Assembly (NCBI GenBank): GCA_017577485.1
Contig: PKRI01000001.1
Location: 1 to 64,000 of the forward strand
Reading direction: 5' to 3'
Length of the DNA stretch: 64,000 nt
From: Bacillota bacterium
Lineage (GTDB): Bacteria > Bacillota > Sulfobacillia > Thermaerobacterales > RSA17
Both the position numbers and the translations under genes were made by a program. The notes beneath the pieces are model-generated. The model searched no databases, was not told the origin of the DNA, and saw nothing but the letters and a program-made list of their open reading frames with translations. Below, one piece after another: positions 17,379-27,461 of the stretch. Positions within the stretch are counted from its first letter, which is position 1, and each line of letters starts with the position of its first letter.

Positions 17379-19655
17379 TCAGCCCCCCGCCTCCACCGAC
17401 GGCGGCGCTTTGGGGGCGGCCTGGGCACCCGGCGCGCCCGGGGCACCCGGGCTGCCAGCCGTGCCTGTGCCCGGCGGCGTGCCGCGGGCGGCGGCCCCGT
17501 CGCCGCCGGGCGCAGGCCGCCTGGCCGGCTGGGCCTGGGACCGCCGGGCCTTCTCCAGTTCCTTCTCCAGCGTCTCCGGGTACTCGATGCGGCTGTGGAA
17601 GATGCCGGTCAGGACCTGGGTGAAGGTCTCGGCGATCTTGTCCAGGTCGGCCAGGGTCAGGTCGCAGTTGTCCAGCTGCCCCCCGTTGAGCCGGTCGCGG
17701 ATCACCTTGCGGACCGTGGCCTCGATGCGGCCCGGCGTCGGCCGTGTCATGGCCCGCACCGCCGCCTCGGCCCCGTCGGCCAGCATGCAGATGGCAGTCT
17801 CCTTGGACTGGGGGATGGGGCCGGGGTACCGGAAGTTCTCTTCCAGCACGCCCTGGCCGTGCTCGTCCTCCAGGGCCTTGTTGTAGAAGTACTCCACCGT
17901 GGTGGTGCCGTGGTGCTCGCGGATGAACTTGATAAGTTCCTCGGGCAGGCCGTACTCCCTGGCCAGTTCCACGCCGTCCCTGACGTGGGACGTGATGATC
18001 AGCGCGCTCAGGTTGGGTGCGATCTTCTCGTGGGGGTTGACCCCGCCGAACTGGTTCTCAATGAAGAAGTAGGGCCGCTTCATCTTGCCCACGTCGTGGT
18101 AGTAAGCGCCCACCCGGGCCAGCAGGGAGTCGGCCCCCACCTGTTCCGCCGCCGCCTCGCAGAGGTTGGCCACCATGATGGAGTGATGGTAGGTGCCCGG
18201 CGCTTCCAGCAGCAGGCGCCTGAGCAGCGGCTGATTGGGGTTGGCCAGTTCCAGCAGCCGCACCGGCGTGAGAATCCCGAAGGCCGTTTCCAGGAACGGC
18301 AGCGTGCCGATGGTGAGGACGGCCGACAGGAAGCCGCCCACCAGGGCCCAGATCACGTTGGTCCACAGGCCCACGTCGTAAAGCGGCGCGCCGGTGACGA
18401 CCAGGGTCCAGATCACCAGGACCACGGCGCCGGTAAGACCCACGTAGAGCCCCGCCCGCATCAGGTCGGACCGCTGGCCCACCCGGGTGACGCTGAAGAT
18501 GCCCACCAGGGCGCTGGCGGCGGTCACCAGCGACACCTGCAGGTCGGCGTCGGCCATCAGGCCGATCAGCCCCGCCAGCAGCACCGTCGCGAAGACGGCC
18601 ACCCGGGCTTCCAGCAGGATGGCCAGCAGCATGCCGGCCGCCGCCAGGGGCATGCCGTAGCGTCCCCCGGGCACGCTGAGGGCGCCCTGGGCCACCAGGA
18701 TGGTCACCAGGCAGATCAGCCCCAGCAGCACCACCCGGGAATCGACCCGCAGCAGGAGCCGGTTGAACATGTAAAGGTAGCCGCCCATGAGGCCCACCGA
18801 CAGCGCCGCCAGCAGCACGGACCCGATGACGGCCGGCAGCGGTCCCTGCTCCCGCAGCACACCGGCGTCGCGCAGGCGCACCAGGTCGTCCTCGGTCACC
18901 GGCTGGCCCCGCTCCACCAGCAGTTGGCCCTTGCGGATGATCACCGGCTCCACGGCGGCCACGGCCTGCTGCCGCGCCGCCAGGGTGGCCTCCTGGTCGA
19001 AGAAGTGGTTGGGCTGCAGCCGGCTCTGGATCAGCAGGCTGACGAACTGCTCGTAGGGGCGGTCGAACTCGTAGGCCCGGACCAGGTCGGGGACCCGCCG
19101 GCGGGCCTGGTCCAGCTCGTCGGGGCGGATGCCCGCGTCCAGCAGCTCGCCGGCCGCCTCCAGGGCGCCGCCCCGGAGCATGTCCAGGGTCTGGCTGTCG
19201 GCCTCCAGGACCTGGAGAGCCGCATCGTCGGTCAGCGTGGCCAGGCCGAGGCGCTCCCGCAGCAGCGCCGCCCGCTCCTCAGGCGGCGTCGACGTCATCG
19301 AGCGGATGCGCCGCACCTCGACGAAGGCGGCTTCGATGTTGTCCAGGACGATCTGCGTGGACTGCTCGTCCTCGGTGTAGATGTCGGGGACCGACGCGGC
19401 CGCCTCGCGGCGCAGCCGGTCGGTGGTGGGCTGGTCTACGAACTCGAAGCTGGCCGGGATGTCCCGGGGCGCCGGGTCGCCCACGTCAAGGCTCAACTGG
19501 TCGGGCGCCAGGCCGGCGTAGAGCAGTCCCGCCAGGGCCGCGGTGACGAAGACCACCCACGCCCAGAGCCGCACCCGGGCCCAGCTCTCGCGGCGCCCGG
19601 AGGCGGCGGTGCGGAGCCTGTTCAGCCACTGGCCGGGGATCGTGCGCAAGCGCAT
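17379..19655 (-). CDS. pgpH: PgpH/YqfF-type 7TM-HD cyclic-di-AMP phosphodiesterase
   Basis: Membrane phosphodiesterase predicted to hydrolyse c-di-AMP. The product is 758 residues from ATG 19655, with GAGGG 7 bases upstream; the longer frame (to 19742) starts inside phoH without a ribosome site. It has a TM helix at about 32-50, an extracellular 7TMR-HDED domain (about 60-290), seven membrane helices (about 300-500) and a cytoplasmic HD domain. The HD domain shows TYHHSIMVANL, YYHDVGKMKRP and IREHHGTTTVEYF. The C-terminal 70 residues are a disordered Ala/Pro/Gly tail. Confidence 0.94.
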   Translation of the reverse strand: MRLRTIPGQWLNRLRTAASGRRESWARVRLWAWVVFVTAALAGLLYAGLAPDQLSLDVGDPAPRDIPASFEFVDQPTTDRLRREAAASVPDIYTEDEQSTQIVLDNIEAAFVEVRRIRSMTSTPPEERAALLRERLGLATLTDDAALQVLEADSQTLDMLRGGALEAAGELLDAGIRPDELDQARRRVPDLVRAYEFDRPYEQFVSLLIQSRLQPNHFFDQEATLAARQQAVAAVEPVIIRKGQLLVERGQPVTEDDLVRLRDAGVLREQGPLPAVIGSVLLAALSVGLMGGYLYMFNRLLLRVDSRVVLLGLICLVTILVAQGALSVPGGRYGMPLAAAGMLLAILLEARVAVFATVLLAGLIGLMADADLQVSLVTAASALVGIFSVTRVGQRSDLMRAGLYVGLTGAVVLVIWTLVVTGAPLYDVGLWTNVIWALVGGFLSAVLTIGTLPFLETAFGILTPVRLLELANPNQPLLRRLLLEAPGTYHHSIMVANLCEAAAEQVGADSLLARVGAYYHDVGKMKRPYFFIENQFGGVNPHEKIAPNLSALIITSHVRDGVELAREYGLPEELIKFIREHHGTTTVEYFYNKALEDEHGQGVLEENFRYPGPIPQSKETAICMLADGAEAAVRAMTRPTPGRIEATVRKVIRDRLNGGQLDNCDLTLADLDKIAETFTQVLTGIFHSRIEYPETLEKELEKARRSQAQPARRPAPGGDGAAARGTPPGTGTAGSPGAPGAPGAQAAPKAPPSVEAGG

Positions 19656-19677
19656 CGGGACACCCTCAGGCGGGCCG

Positions 19678-20712
<1,035 letters not shown>

Positions 20713-20764
20713 CGGCCGGACGCATCCCCCTTCATCGTGCCGGTCGCAATGGGCATGGTTCAGT

Positions 20765-22132
20765 CTATGGCAAGGACCGGGGGGCGCGCAATAGAGGGCG
20801 GGGACGGGCTGCGGCGGGGCCGGCGGCGGTGCCGGCGCCGCGGGAATGGGCGCCGGGCGCGGCGCCGGGCGGGGCGTCCTGCGGGGCCTCCGGCGCGGCG
20901 TCACCCGGGTCGGGCGGCGCCGGGTGGGGTTCGAAGCGGCCGATGTCTTCGATCACTTCGATGACCATGCGCATGGACACGTGGGACCCCTGCCGCCGGG
21001 GCGGACCGGCCTTGACCGACTGGATGCGGGCGTCCACGTCCAGCCTGCCCAGCAGCCGCGCCTCCAGGCGGCGGCGGGCTTCCTGCGCCGCCTGCTCCGG
21101 CGTCAGTTCCAGGGCCGTTTCTTCGATTTCATAAAAGGTGACGGTCACCAGGCGAAAGGCGGCGCCCTCACCCGCCCATGGCGGCAGCGGCCGCTCAACG
21201 CGGTGCGCTTCGTAGCGGGCGAAGGGCACCCGGCGCGGGCCGCCCACCACGATCTCGCGGCCGGCCAGGGCCAGGCGGCGCTGGCTGGCGAAGCGGCCCG
21301 TGCGCACCGCCAGGTGCTCCACCAGAGGCACCTCGATGTAGCCCTCGTACCAGGTGCGGGCCAGGACGCGGCCCCGGGCCGCCACGGGCCGCCGCGACAG
21401 CGCGGGCGGCTGCTCGCCCGGCGGCGGCATCTCCGCTGCCGGGGGCGGCGCCTCGATGAGGCCGCGGATCAGCACCTGACCGGGGACCACCGTCTCGCCG
21501 GGCGATACCGCCGCCTCCCCCTGCAGCACCAGCACGTCCTCGATGATCCCGGCCCGCTCCGCCACCAGATCGCCGGGGCCGGTGGGCGTTTCCTCGGGCG
21601 GCAGCACCTTTTCGGCCACGGTGATGATGACCCGGGTCCCTACGAACTCCAGACCCACCCAGGCCAGGGCCGGAACCCGCATGATCATGTCCCGGGCCAC
21701 GGCGTCGCGGTCCAGCCCCGGGCGCCAGGCCCCCGGGCGGAGGCCGGCGGCGGCCGCCGCCTCCAGGATCTCGGCGTCGGTCAGCGTCTCGTTGCCCCGG
21801 ACCTCAAAAAACCAGACAAAGGAGCCGAACACGTGCAGGGCCAGCAGCACGGCCGCCGCCGCCAGGATCATCGTGCGGCGCCGGCGCAGCCGCCGCCAGG
21901 TGAAGGGCAGGCCGCGGCGGTCCACCACCCGAAGCCGGCACCCGGCCCGCCGGGCCAGGTCCCGCAGCCGGATCAGGTCGGCGGCGGGCGCCCAGGCCAG
22001 CAAGCGGTCGCCCTGGTAGACCACGTCCCAGAGGGGCACGCCGGCATCGAGGGAGAGGTTCAGCAGGCGCTCGGGCATGTCGCCCCGCACCCGAACCCGC
22101 ACCGCACCCAGCAGGTAAGCCCAGCGGCGCAA
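20765..22132 (-). CDS. yqfD: Sporulation protein YqfD
   Basis: Member of the YqfD family (stage IV-type sporulation), needed in the mother cell in Bacillus. The product is 455 residues. A cytoplasmic N-terminal domain contains a PERLLNLSLDAGVPLWDV segment at about 20-38. One TM helix at about 87-107 (MILAAAAVLLALHVFGSFVWF) precedes a large external domain. The last 50 residues are a Pro/Ala-rich extension. The start is TTG 22132 with a GGGGGGCGG ribosome site, 16 bases after the yqfC stop. Confidence 0.9.
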   Translation of the reverse strand: MRRWAYLLGAVRVRVRGDMPERLLNLSLDAGVPLWDVVYQGDRLLAWAPAADLIRLRDLARRAGCRLRVVDRRGLPFTWRRLRRRRTMILAAAAVLLALHVFGSFVWFFEVRGNETLTDAEILEAAAAAGLRPGAWRPGLDRDAVARDMIMRVPALAWVGLEFVGTRVIITVAEKVLPPEETPTGPGDLVAERAGIIEDVLVLQGEAAVSPGETVVPGQVLIRGLIEAPPPAAEMPPPGEQPPALSRRPVAARGRVLARTWYEGYIEVPLVEHLAVRTGRFASQRRLALAGREIVVGGPRRVPFARYEAHRVERPLPPWAGEGAAFRLVTVTFYEIEETALELTPEQAAQEARRRLEARLLGRLDVDARIQSVKAGPPRRQGSHVSMRMVIEVIEDIGRFEPHPAPPDPGDAAPEAPQDAPPGAAPGAHSRGAGTAAGPAAARPRPLLRAPRSLP

Positions 22133-22147
22133 GGCGGCCGCCCCCCG

Positions 22148-22432
22148 TCAGCGCCGGAACTCGACGGCGGCAACGCGCCCGGTCACCATCAACTCCTCGG
22201 CGTCGACGCCGGCGATGACCAGGTCCTCGCCGCGGACCGTCAGGCGGCCGCCCTTCACGGCCACCACGACGCGCTCGGGCAGGTACTCCACCAGGCCGCG
22301 GTGGTTCTGGACCAGCACCTGCAGCCCGCCGATGATGCTGACCCGCGGCAGGTCCAGGACCACATCCCGGGGCAGGTCGAGGAATTCCGCCAGTTGCTTC
22401 CGCCAGGCGGGCCGGCGCGCCGGCACAGCCAT
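22148..22432 (-). CDS. yqfC: Sporulation protein YqfC
   Basis: Small YabP/YqfC-family protein, 94 residues from ATG 22432 with GGGAGG just upstream. It reads FLDLPRDVVLDLPRVSIIGG and continues to YLPERVVV, GGRLTVRGEDLVI and ELMVTGRV, the family pattern. The pair yqfC-yqfD is standard and is mother-cell expressed in Bacillus. The frame is open much further upstream, but that sequence overlaps the divergent glpP and was rejected. Confidence 0.9.
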   Translation of the reverse strand: MAVPARRPAWRKQLAEFLDLPRDVVLDLPRVSIIGGLQVLVQNHRGLVEYLPERVVVAVKGGRLTVRGEDLVIAGVDAEELMVTGRVAAVEFRR

Positions 22433-22480
22433 TCCCCCTCCCGCCGGGACCGCGGGGCCCGGACGGCGACACCGTCGTTC

Positions 22481-22510
22481 ATGGGTATGGGGAGGCCGCG
22501 GCGCATTATG
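22481..22510 (-). promoter_or_regulatory. SigmaE-like promoter candidate for yqfC-yqfD
   Basis: On the minus strand ACATAAT (around 22505-22511) is followed after 15 bases by CATACCCAT (22481-22489). This resembles the sporulation SigE pattern (-35 near kmATATT, 13-15 bases, -10 CATACAnT). It lies 49 bases before the yqfC start. The match is imperfect. Confidence 0.35.
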
Positions 22511-22580
22511 TGGGACCGCCCGGCAGGCCGCAGGAAGCGGCATCCAGGACCACGAACGTCCTCCGGCGGGAGGGGTGGCG

Positions 22581-23141
22581 GTGACCTGGGGCGACTGGCT
22601 CCGCGGCACCGAGGTGATCCCTGCGCTGCGCCACGACCGGGACCTGGAGGCCGCGCTCAGGTCCCCGTCCCGCGTGCTGTTCCTGCTAAACGCCGATCTG
22701 CGCACCCTGCGGCCGGTGGTGGACCGCTGCCGCGCGGCGGGCAAGGCCGTGTTCGTCCACTACGACCTGGTGGCGGGCCTCAGCGCCGACCGCAGCGGGG
22801 TGGCCTTCCTGGCCGGCTACGCGCGCCCCGACGGGCTCATCAGCACCCGCAGCGCCGTGGCCCGCTTCAGCAAGGACAGCGGCGTCCAGACGGTGCTCCG
22901 GATCTTCGCCCTGGACAGCGCCGCCCTGGCCACCGCCCTGGAAGTCATCGAGCGCACCGCCCCCGACGCCGTGGAGGTGCTGCCGGCGGTGCTGCCGTCG
23001 TGGGTCTTCGCCGAGATCCGCCGGGTCCACCGGGGCCCGGTGATTGCCGGCGGCCTCGTCCGCAACCGGGACGACGTGCGGCGGGCCCTGGCGGCAGGCG
23101 CCAGCGCCGTGTCGGCCAGCAGCCCGGCCCTGTGGAGTTGA
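22581..23141 (+). CDS. glpP: Glycerol uptake operon antiterminator GlpP
   Basis: RNA-binding antiterminator that, with glycerol-3-phosphate, allows transcription through leader terminators of glp genes. The product is 186 residues from GTG 22581; GGAGG at 22569-22573 gives a 7-base gap, better than GTG 22575. A TIM-barrel-like fold is suggested by FLLNADLRTL, AVFVHYDLVAGLS, DGLISTRS, AVEVLPAVLP and VIAGGLVRNRDDV. It is the first gene of a plus-strand block running against all neighbours and followed by a terminator-bearing leader. Confidence 0.92.
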   Translation: MTWGDWLRGTEVIPALRHDRDLEAALRSPSRVLFLLNADLRTLRPVVDRCRAAGKAVFVHYDLVAGLSADRSGVAFLAGYARPDGLISTRSAVARFSKDSGVQTVLRIFALDSAALATALEVIERTAPDAVEVLPAVLPSWVFAEIRRVHRGPVIAGGLVRNRDDVRRALAAGASAVSASSPALWS

Positions 23142-23451
23142 CCCAGGGCGGTGGGCGGCGGGCAGGAATGAGCGGGCCGGTGGTGGAATAGCCCTGTAAC
23201 GCACGCCCGCGGCGTGCGCTGGTCGCTGCGGCCAGGCCACAATCCAGTTTTGGGCCGGAGCCCTGGAGAAAGGCCCTGTGCGGAACGACGCCGTCGTTTC
23301 GTGCAGGGCTTTTTGTCTACGCAGCACGCAGGCATGGGGGTGAGGCCGGGGCAAGTGGACGGCAGCAGGGTGCCCCGGGCCGGCGGCGGCGGCCCCACCG
23401 CACCGGCCGGGCCGAGCCGACAGCCGTCTCCATTCGAGGGAGGGCCTGATC
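23142..23451 (+). promoter_or_regulatory. glpF leader with terminator, presumed GlpP target
   Basis: The 310-base gap between glpP and glpF holds no ORF with family similarity. It contains a hairpin at 23201-23217 (GCACGCC/GGCGTGC) and a strong intrinsic terminator at 23273-23314. A GGGCC around 23252-23256 could compete for pairing with the terminator's GGCCC. In Bacillus GlpP acts on such leaders, so glpFK expression here is probably controlled by antitermination. The exact GlpP site cannot be defined by eye. Confidence 0.65.
23273..23314 (+). terminator. Intrinsic terminator in the glpF leader
   Basis: A 17-base stem (23273-23289 with 23293-23309) closes with three G-U pairs around a 3-base loop. 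TTTTT at 23310-23314 follows. It lies upstream of glpF, so it would block the operon unless antiterminated. Confidence 0.88.
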
Positions 23452-24156
23452 ATGAGTCCCTTTATGGGCGAACTCATCGGAACCATGATCCTCATCCTGC
23501 TCGGCGACGGCGTGGTGGCCAACGTCCTGCTGGCGCGGTCCAAGGGCCAGAACGCCGGCTGGATCGTCATCACCACCGGGTGGGCCCTGGCGGTGGCCAT
23601 GGGCGTGTACGCGGTGGGCGACATCAGCGGCGCCCACCTGAACCCGGCGGTGACCCTGGGCCTCGCCAGCATCGGCCAGTTCCCGTGGTCCGACGTGCCT
23701 GCATACCTGGTGGCGCAGATGCTGGGCGCCATCCTGGGCGCGGTGCTGGTGTACCTGGCCTACCTGCCCCACTGGGCCGTCACCGACGACCCCGCGCTGA
23801 AGCTGGCCGTATTCTCGACGGGACCGGCGGTGCGGAGCCCCGGCGCCAACCTGGTCACCGAGATCATCGGCACCGCCATGCTGCTGCTGGGCGTCCTGGC
23901 CATCGGCGCCAACCAGCTGGCCCAGGGCCTGAACCCGCTGCTGATCGGCTTCCTGGTCTGGAGCATCGGCCTCTCGCTGGGCGGGCCCACGGGCTATGCC
24001 ATCAACCCGGCCCGCGACCTGGGCCCGCGCATCGCCCACGCCATCCTTCCCATCCCCGGCAAGGGCAGTTCCGACTGGGGCTACGCCTGGGTACCGGTGG
24101 TGGGCCCCATCATCGGCGGCGTGCTGGGTGCGGTGCTGTACAGCGGCCTGTTCTGA
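23452..24156 (+). CDS. glpF: Glycerol facilitator (aquaglyceroporin)
   Basis: MIP-family channel for glycerol uptake, 234 residues. Both NPA half-helices are present: SGAHLNPAVTL (near residue 66) and TGYAINPARDLGPR (near 186). The Asp after the second NPAR (RDLGPR) marks the glycerol-conducting subgroup. Six membrane spans are visible. The start is ATG 23452 with a GGGAGGG ribosome site. It is preceded by the antitermination leader and followed by glpK. Confidence 0.95.
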   Translation: MSPFMGELIGTMILILLGDGVVANVLLARSKGQNAGWIVITTGWALAVAMGVYAVGDISGAHLNPAVTLGLASIGQFPWSDVPAYLVAQMLGAILGAVLVYLAYLPHWAVTDDPALKLAVFSTGPAVRSPGANLVTEIIGTAMLLLGVLAIGANQLAQGLNPLLIGFLVWSIGLSLGGPTGYAINPARDLGPRIAHAILPIPGKGSSDWGYAWVPVVGPIIGGVLGAVLYSGLF

Positions 24157-24212
24157 CGGCGGGGCACGCGTCAGGGACGGTCTGCGCGATGCCGACGGGA
24201 GGTTGGTGACAC

Positions 24213-25712
24213 ATGGGTCGTTACGTGCTGGCGCTGGACCAGGGGACAACCAGTTCCCGGGCCATCCTGTTCGACCACGGCGGGCGCGTGGTGGCCGTCA
24301 AGAACCAGGAATTCCGGCAGATCTACCCGCGGCCGGGCTGGGTGGAGCATGACCCCTACGACATCTGGCACTCGCAGCTGCAGGTGGCCCGGGAAGTGAT
24401 GCAGATGGCCGGCGTGGGTCCCGGCGACATCGCCGCCATCGGCATCACCAACCAGCGAGAGACCACGCTGGTGTGGGACCGGGCCACCGGCGATCCGCTC
24501 CACAACGCCATCGTCTGGCAGGACCGGCGGACGGCGGACCTCTGCGGCCGGATCAAGGACCAGGGCCAGGAGGCGCTGTTCCGGGAGAAGACCGGCCTGG
24601 TGGTGGATCCCTACTTCTCGGGGACCAAGATCGCCTGGCTGCTGGACAACGTGCCGGGCCTGCGCGCCCGGGCCGAGCGGGGCGAGGTGGCCTTCGGCAC
24701 CGTGGACACCTGGCTGATCTGGAAGTTGACCGGAGGCCGGGTCCACGCCACCGACTACTCCAACGCCTCGCGAACGCTGATCTTCAACATCCACACCTGC
24801 GACTGGGACGACGAACTGTTGGGGATCCTGGGTATCCCCCGGGCCATGCTGCCCGAGGCCCGGCCCTCCAGCGGGGTCTACGGCGAGACCGACCCCGCGG
24901 TGCTGGACGGTGCCATCCCCATCGCCGGCGTGGCCGGCGACCAGCAGGCGGCCCTGTTCGGCCAGGCCTGCTTCAGCCCCGGCATGGCCAAGAACACTTA
25001 CGGCACCGGCTGCTTCATGCTGATGAACACCGGGCGCCGGGCGGTCCCGTCGCAGAAGGGCCTGCTGACCACCATCGCCTGGGGCGTCGACGGCACGGTG
25101 GAGTACGCGCTGGAGGGCAGCATCTTCATCGCCGGCGCCGTGGTCCAGTGGCTGCGGGACGAGCTCAAGATCATCCAGCACGCCGCTGAAACCGAGCCGC
25201 TGGCCCGGTCGGTGAGCGACACCGGCGGCGTGTACCTGGTGCCCGCCTTCGTGGGGCTGGGAGCGCCCTACTGGGATCCCTACGCCCGCGGCACCATCGT
25301 GGGCATCACCCGGGGCACCGGGCGGGCCCACCTGGCCCGGGCCGCCCTGGAGTCCATCGCCTACCAGACCCGCGACGTGCTGGACGCCATGCAGGCCGAC
25401 TCCGGCATCCGCCTGGAGGCGCTGCGGGTGGACGGCGGCGCGGTGGTGAACGACTTCCTGATGCAGTTCCAGGCCGACGTGCTGGGCGTGCCTGTGGACC
25501 GCCCGGTGGTCAACGAGACCACGGCCCTGGGCGCCGCCTACCTGGCCGGCCTGGCGGTGGGCTTCTGGGAGAGCCGGGAGCAGATCCAGCAGCTGTGGCA
25601 GCGGGATCGGCGTTTCGAGCCGCAAATGGACGAAGCGACCAGGCAGGCCCTCTACGGCGGCTGGCAGCGGGCCGTGGAGCGGTCGCGGAGCTGGGAACAG
25701 CCGGGTGCATGA
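24213..25712 (+). CDS. glpK: Glycerol kinase
   Basis: Phosphorylates incoming glycerol with ATP to sn-glycerol 3-phosphate. The product is 499 residues, the usual length. The N-terminal phosphate loop DQGTTSSRAILF is at about 8-19. Other hallmarks are GITNQRETT, VWQDRRT, AKNTYGTGCFML (the region that is phosphorylated by the PTS in other Firmicutes) and the second-domain RVDGGAVVNDFLMQFQADVLG. GGGAGG precedes ATG 24213. It is co-transcribed with glpF. Confidence 0.97.
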   Translation: MGRYVLALDQGTTSSRAILFDHGGRVVAVKNQEFRQIYPRPGWVEHDPYDIWHSQLQVAREVMQMAGVGPGDIAAIGITNQRETTLVWDRATGDPLHNAIVWQDRRTADLCGRIKDQGQEALFREKTGLVVDPYFSGTKIAWLLDNVPGLRARAERGEVAFGTVDTWLIWKLTGGRVHATDYSNASRTLIFNIHTCDWDDELLGILGIPRAMLPEARPSSGVYGETDPAVLDGAIPIAGVAGDQQAALFGQACFSPGMAKNTYGTGCFMLMNTGRRAVPSQKGLLTTIAWGVDGTVEYALEGSIFIAGAVVQWLRDELKIIQHAAETEPLARSVSDTGGVYLVPAFVGLGAPYWDPYARGTIVGITRGTGRAHLARAALESIAYQTRDVLDAMQADSGIRLEALRVDGGAVVNDFLMQFQADVLGVPVDRPVVNETTALGAAYLAGLAVGFWESREQIQQLWQRDRRFEPQMDEATRQALYGGWQRAVERSRSWEQPGA

Positions 25713-25761
25713 TGGAGGCGGCCGGGCCGCCCCGTTGACCGGCAGCGCGGGAGTCAGGGTG

Positions 25762-25793
25762 CCGGGGGCACGGCGGACCACGCCGGCCCCCGG
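25762..25793 (+). promoter_or_regulatory. Stem-loop between glpK and glpD
   Basis: CCGGGGGC/GCCCCCGG (25762-25769, 25786-25793) encloses GGCG/CGCC around a 5-base loop. It ends 7 bases before the glpD ribosome site, with no T-run. It may set the relative expression of glpD or stabilise mRNA. In Bacillus the glpD leader is a GlpP target, but a terminator proper is not seen here. Confidence 0.5.
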
Positions 25794-25814
25794 CCCCATG
25801 AAGGAGGCAGCGGC

Positions 25815-27461
25815 ATGCAGCGCCAGTCGTCGCTGGCTGCTCTGGCCGAAGAGGTTTTCGACCTGCTGATCATCGGCGGGGGCATCACCGGCTGTGGGGT
25901 GGCCCGGGAAGCCGCCCGTCGCGGCCTGCGCACGGCCCTGGTGGAAGCCGGCGACTTCGCCGGCGGCACCAGCAGCCGGTCCACCAAGCTGATCCACGGC
26001 GGCCTGCGCTACCTGAAGGAGTTCGATTTCCAGCTGGTGCGGGAGGCGGTCAGCGAGCGGCAGCGACTGGTGGCCGCCGCGCCCCACCTGGTCCGGCCCA
26101 TATGGTTCGTGTTTCCGGTTTACCGGGGGGACCCCGACCCGCTGTGGAAACTGCGCATCGGCCTCTGGCTCTATGACCGCTATGCCGGCCCCACCCTGGG
26201 CGGCTACCGCCACCGGCCGCTGCCGCCGGCGCGGCTCCTGGAAGAGGAACCGCTGCTGCGGCGCCAGGACCTGGTGGGCGGCGCCATGTACACCGACTCG
26301 GTGACCGACGACGCCCGCCTGACGGTGACCGTGGCCCGGGCCGCAGCGGCCGCCGGGGCGGTGCTGGCCAACCACGCGGCGGTGGTGGGCTTCCTGCGGG
26401 ACGGGTCCGGCCGCGTCACCGGCGCCCGGGTGGAGGACCGCCTGGCCCCAGGCACCGTCATCGAGGTCCGGGCCCGCAAGGTGCTCAATGCCACCGGTCC
26501 CTGGGGCGATCAGGTGCGGCGCCTGGACGAACCTGAAGCCTCCCGCCTGCTGCGGCTGACCAAGGGCATCCACCTGGCCTTCCCGCGCCAGCGCCTGCCG
26601 CTGCGCCACGCGGTGACCATGCGGGGCCCCGACGGGCGGATCATGTTCGCGGTGCCCCGGGGCGACTTCGCGTACGCCGGGACCACCGACACCGTGTACG
26701 AGGGCGATCCCGGCCGCCCGCTGGTGGAGCCCCAGGACGCCCGGTACGTCCTGGAGGCCGTCAACCGCAATTTTCCCGGCGCGGGCCTGGAGCCCGGCGA
26801 CGTGATCAGCGCCTGGGCCGGGCTGCGCCCGCTGATCGACCCCGGCGACACCCGCAGCCCCGGCGCCATCTCCAGGGACTACAAGTTGTTCACCAGCCCG
26901 TCGGGCCTGGTCACCGTGGCAGGCGGCAAGCTGACGGCCTACCGGGCCATGGCCGAGAAGATCGTCGACGAGGTCTTTCCCGCCACCCGTGGGGCTCCGG
27001 TGGACGCCGAGCCGCTGCCCGGCGGGGACCGGCTGCCCTCGGCTGCGGAAATTGACCAGGCGGCCGCGGCCCACGGCCTGGACCGGCGGCAGGTGGAGGT
27101 GCTGGTGGGACGCTATGGCGGCGATTTTGGCAGCGTGCTGGAGGAACTGGAGCCTGGGGCCGCGCCGGCTCCCGCGGCGCCCCAGTCAGGGGATGCCGGC
27201 GTCCAGGACGCGCGGGTCCGCCGCATCCGGGCCGAGGCCCGCTGGGCGGTGCGGCGGGAAATGGCGCAGACCCTGGGGGACCTGCTGTGGCGCCGGGCTC
27301 CCGAAGGGCTGTGGAGTCACGACAACGGCCGCTCGGTGGCCGCGGCGGCCGCGGAAGTCATGGGCGACCTGCTGGGCTGGGACCAGCGCCGCCGGCAGGC
27401 CGAGATCGACGCGTACCTGCAGCAGGTGGAAACCATGCACGCCTGGAAGGCCGGCGTTTGA
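25815..27461 (+). CDS. glpD: Aerobic glycerol-3-phosphate dehydrogenase
   Basis: Membrane-associated FAD enzyme oxidising glycerol 3-phosphate to dihydroxyacetone phosphate and passing electrons to quinone. The product is 548 residues. The FAD-binding GGGITGCGVAREAARRG is near residue 20. GTSSRSTKLIHGGLRYL follows, and SAWAGLRPLI and TVAGGKLTAYRAMAE mark the later FAD contacts. The C-terminal helical domain is complete. AAGGAGG (25801-25807) precedes ATG 25815. Last gene of the glp operon; its stop lies in the arm of a bidirectional terminator. Confidence 0.96.
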   Translation: MQRQSSLAALAEEVFDLLIIGGGITGCGVAREAARRGLRTALVEAGDFAGGTSSRSTKLIHGGLRYLKEFDFQLVREAVSERQRLVAAAPHLVRPIWFVFPVYRGDPDPLWKLRIGLWLYDRYAGPTLGGYRHRPLPPARLLEEEPLLRRQDLVGGAMYTDSVTDDARLTVTVARAAAAAGAVLANHAAVVGFLRDGSGRVTGARVEDRLAPGTVIEVRARKVLNATGPWGDQVRRLDEPEASRLLRLTKGIHLAFPRQRLPLRHAVTMRGPDGRIMFAVPRGDFAYAGTTDTVYEGDPGRPLVEPQDARYVLEAVNRNFPGAGLEPGDVISAWAGLRPLIDPGDTRSPGAISRDYKLFTSPSGLVTVAGGKLTAYRAMAEKIVDEVFPATRGAPVDAEPLPGGDRLPSAAEIDQAAAAHGLDRRQVEVLVGRYGGDFGSVLEELEPGAAPAPAAPQSGDAGVQDARVRRIRAEARWAVRREMAQTLGDLLWRRAPEGLWSHDNGRSVAAAAAEVMGDLLGWDQRRRQAEIDAYLQQVETMHAWKAGV

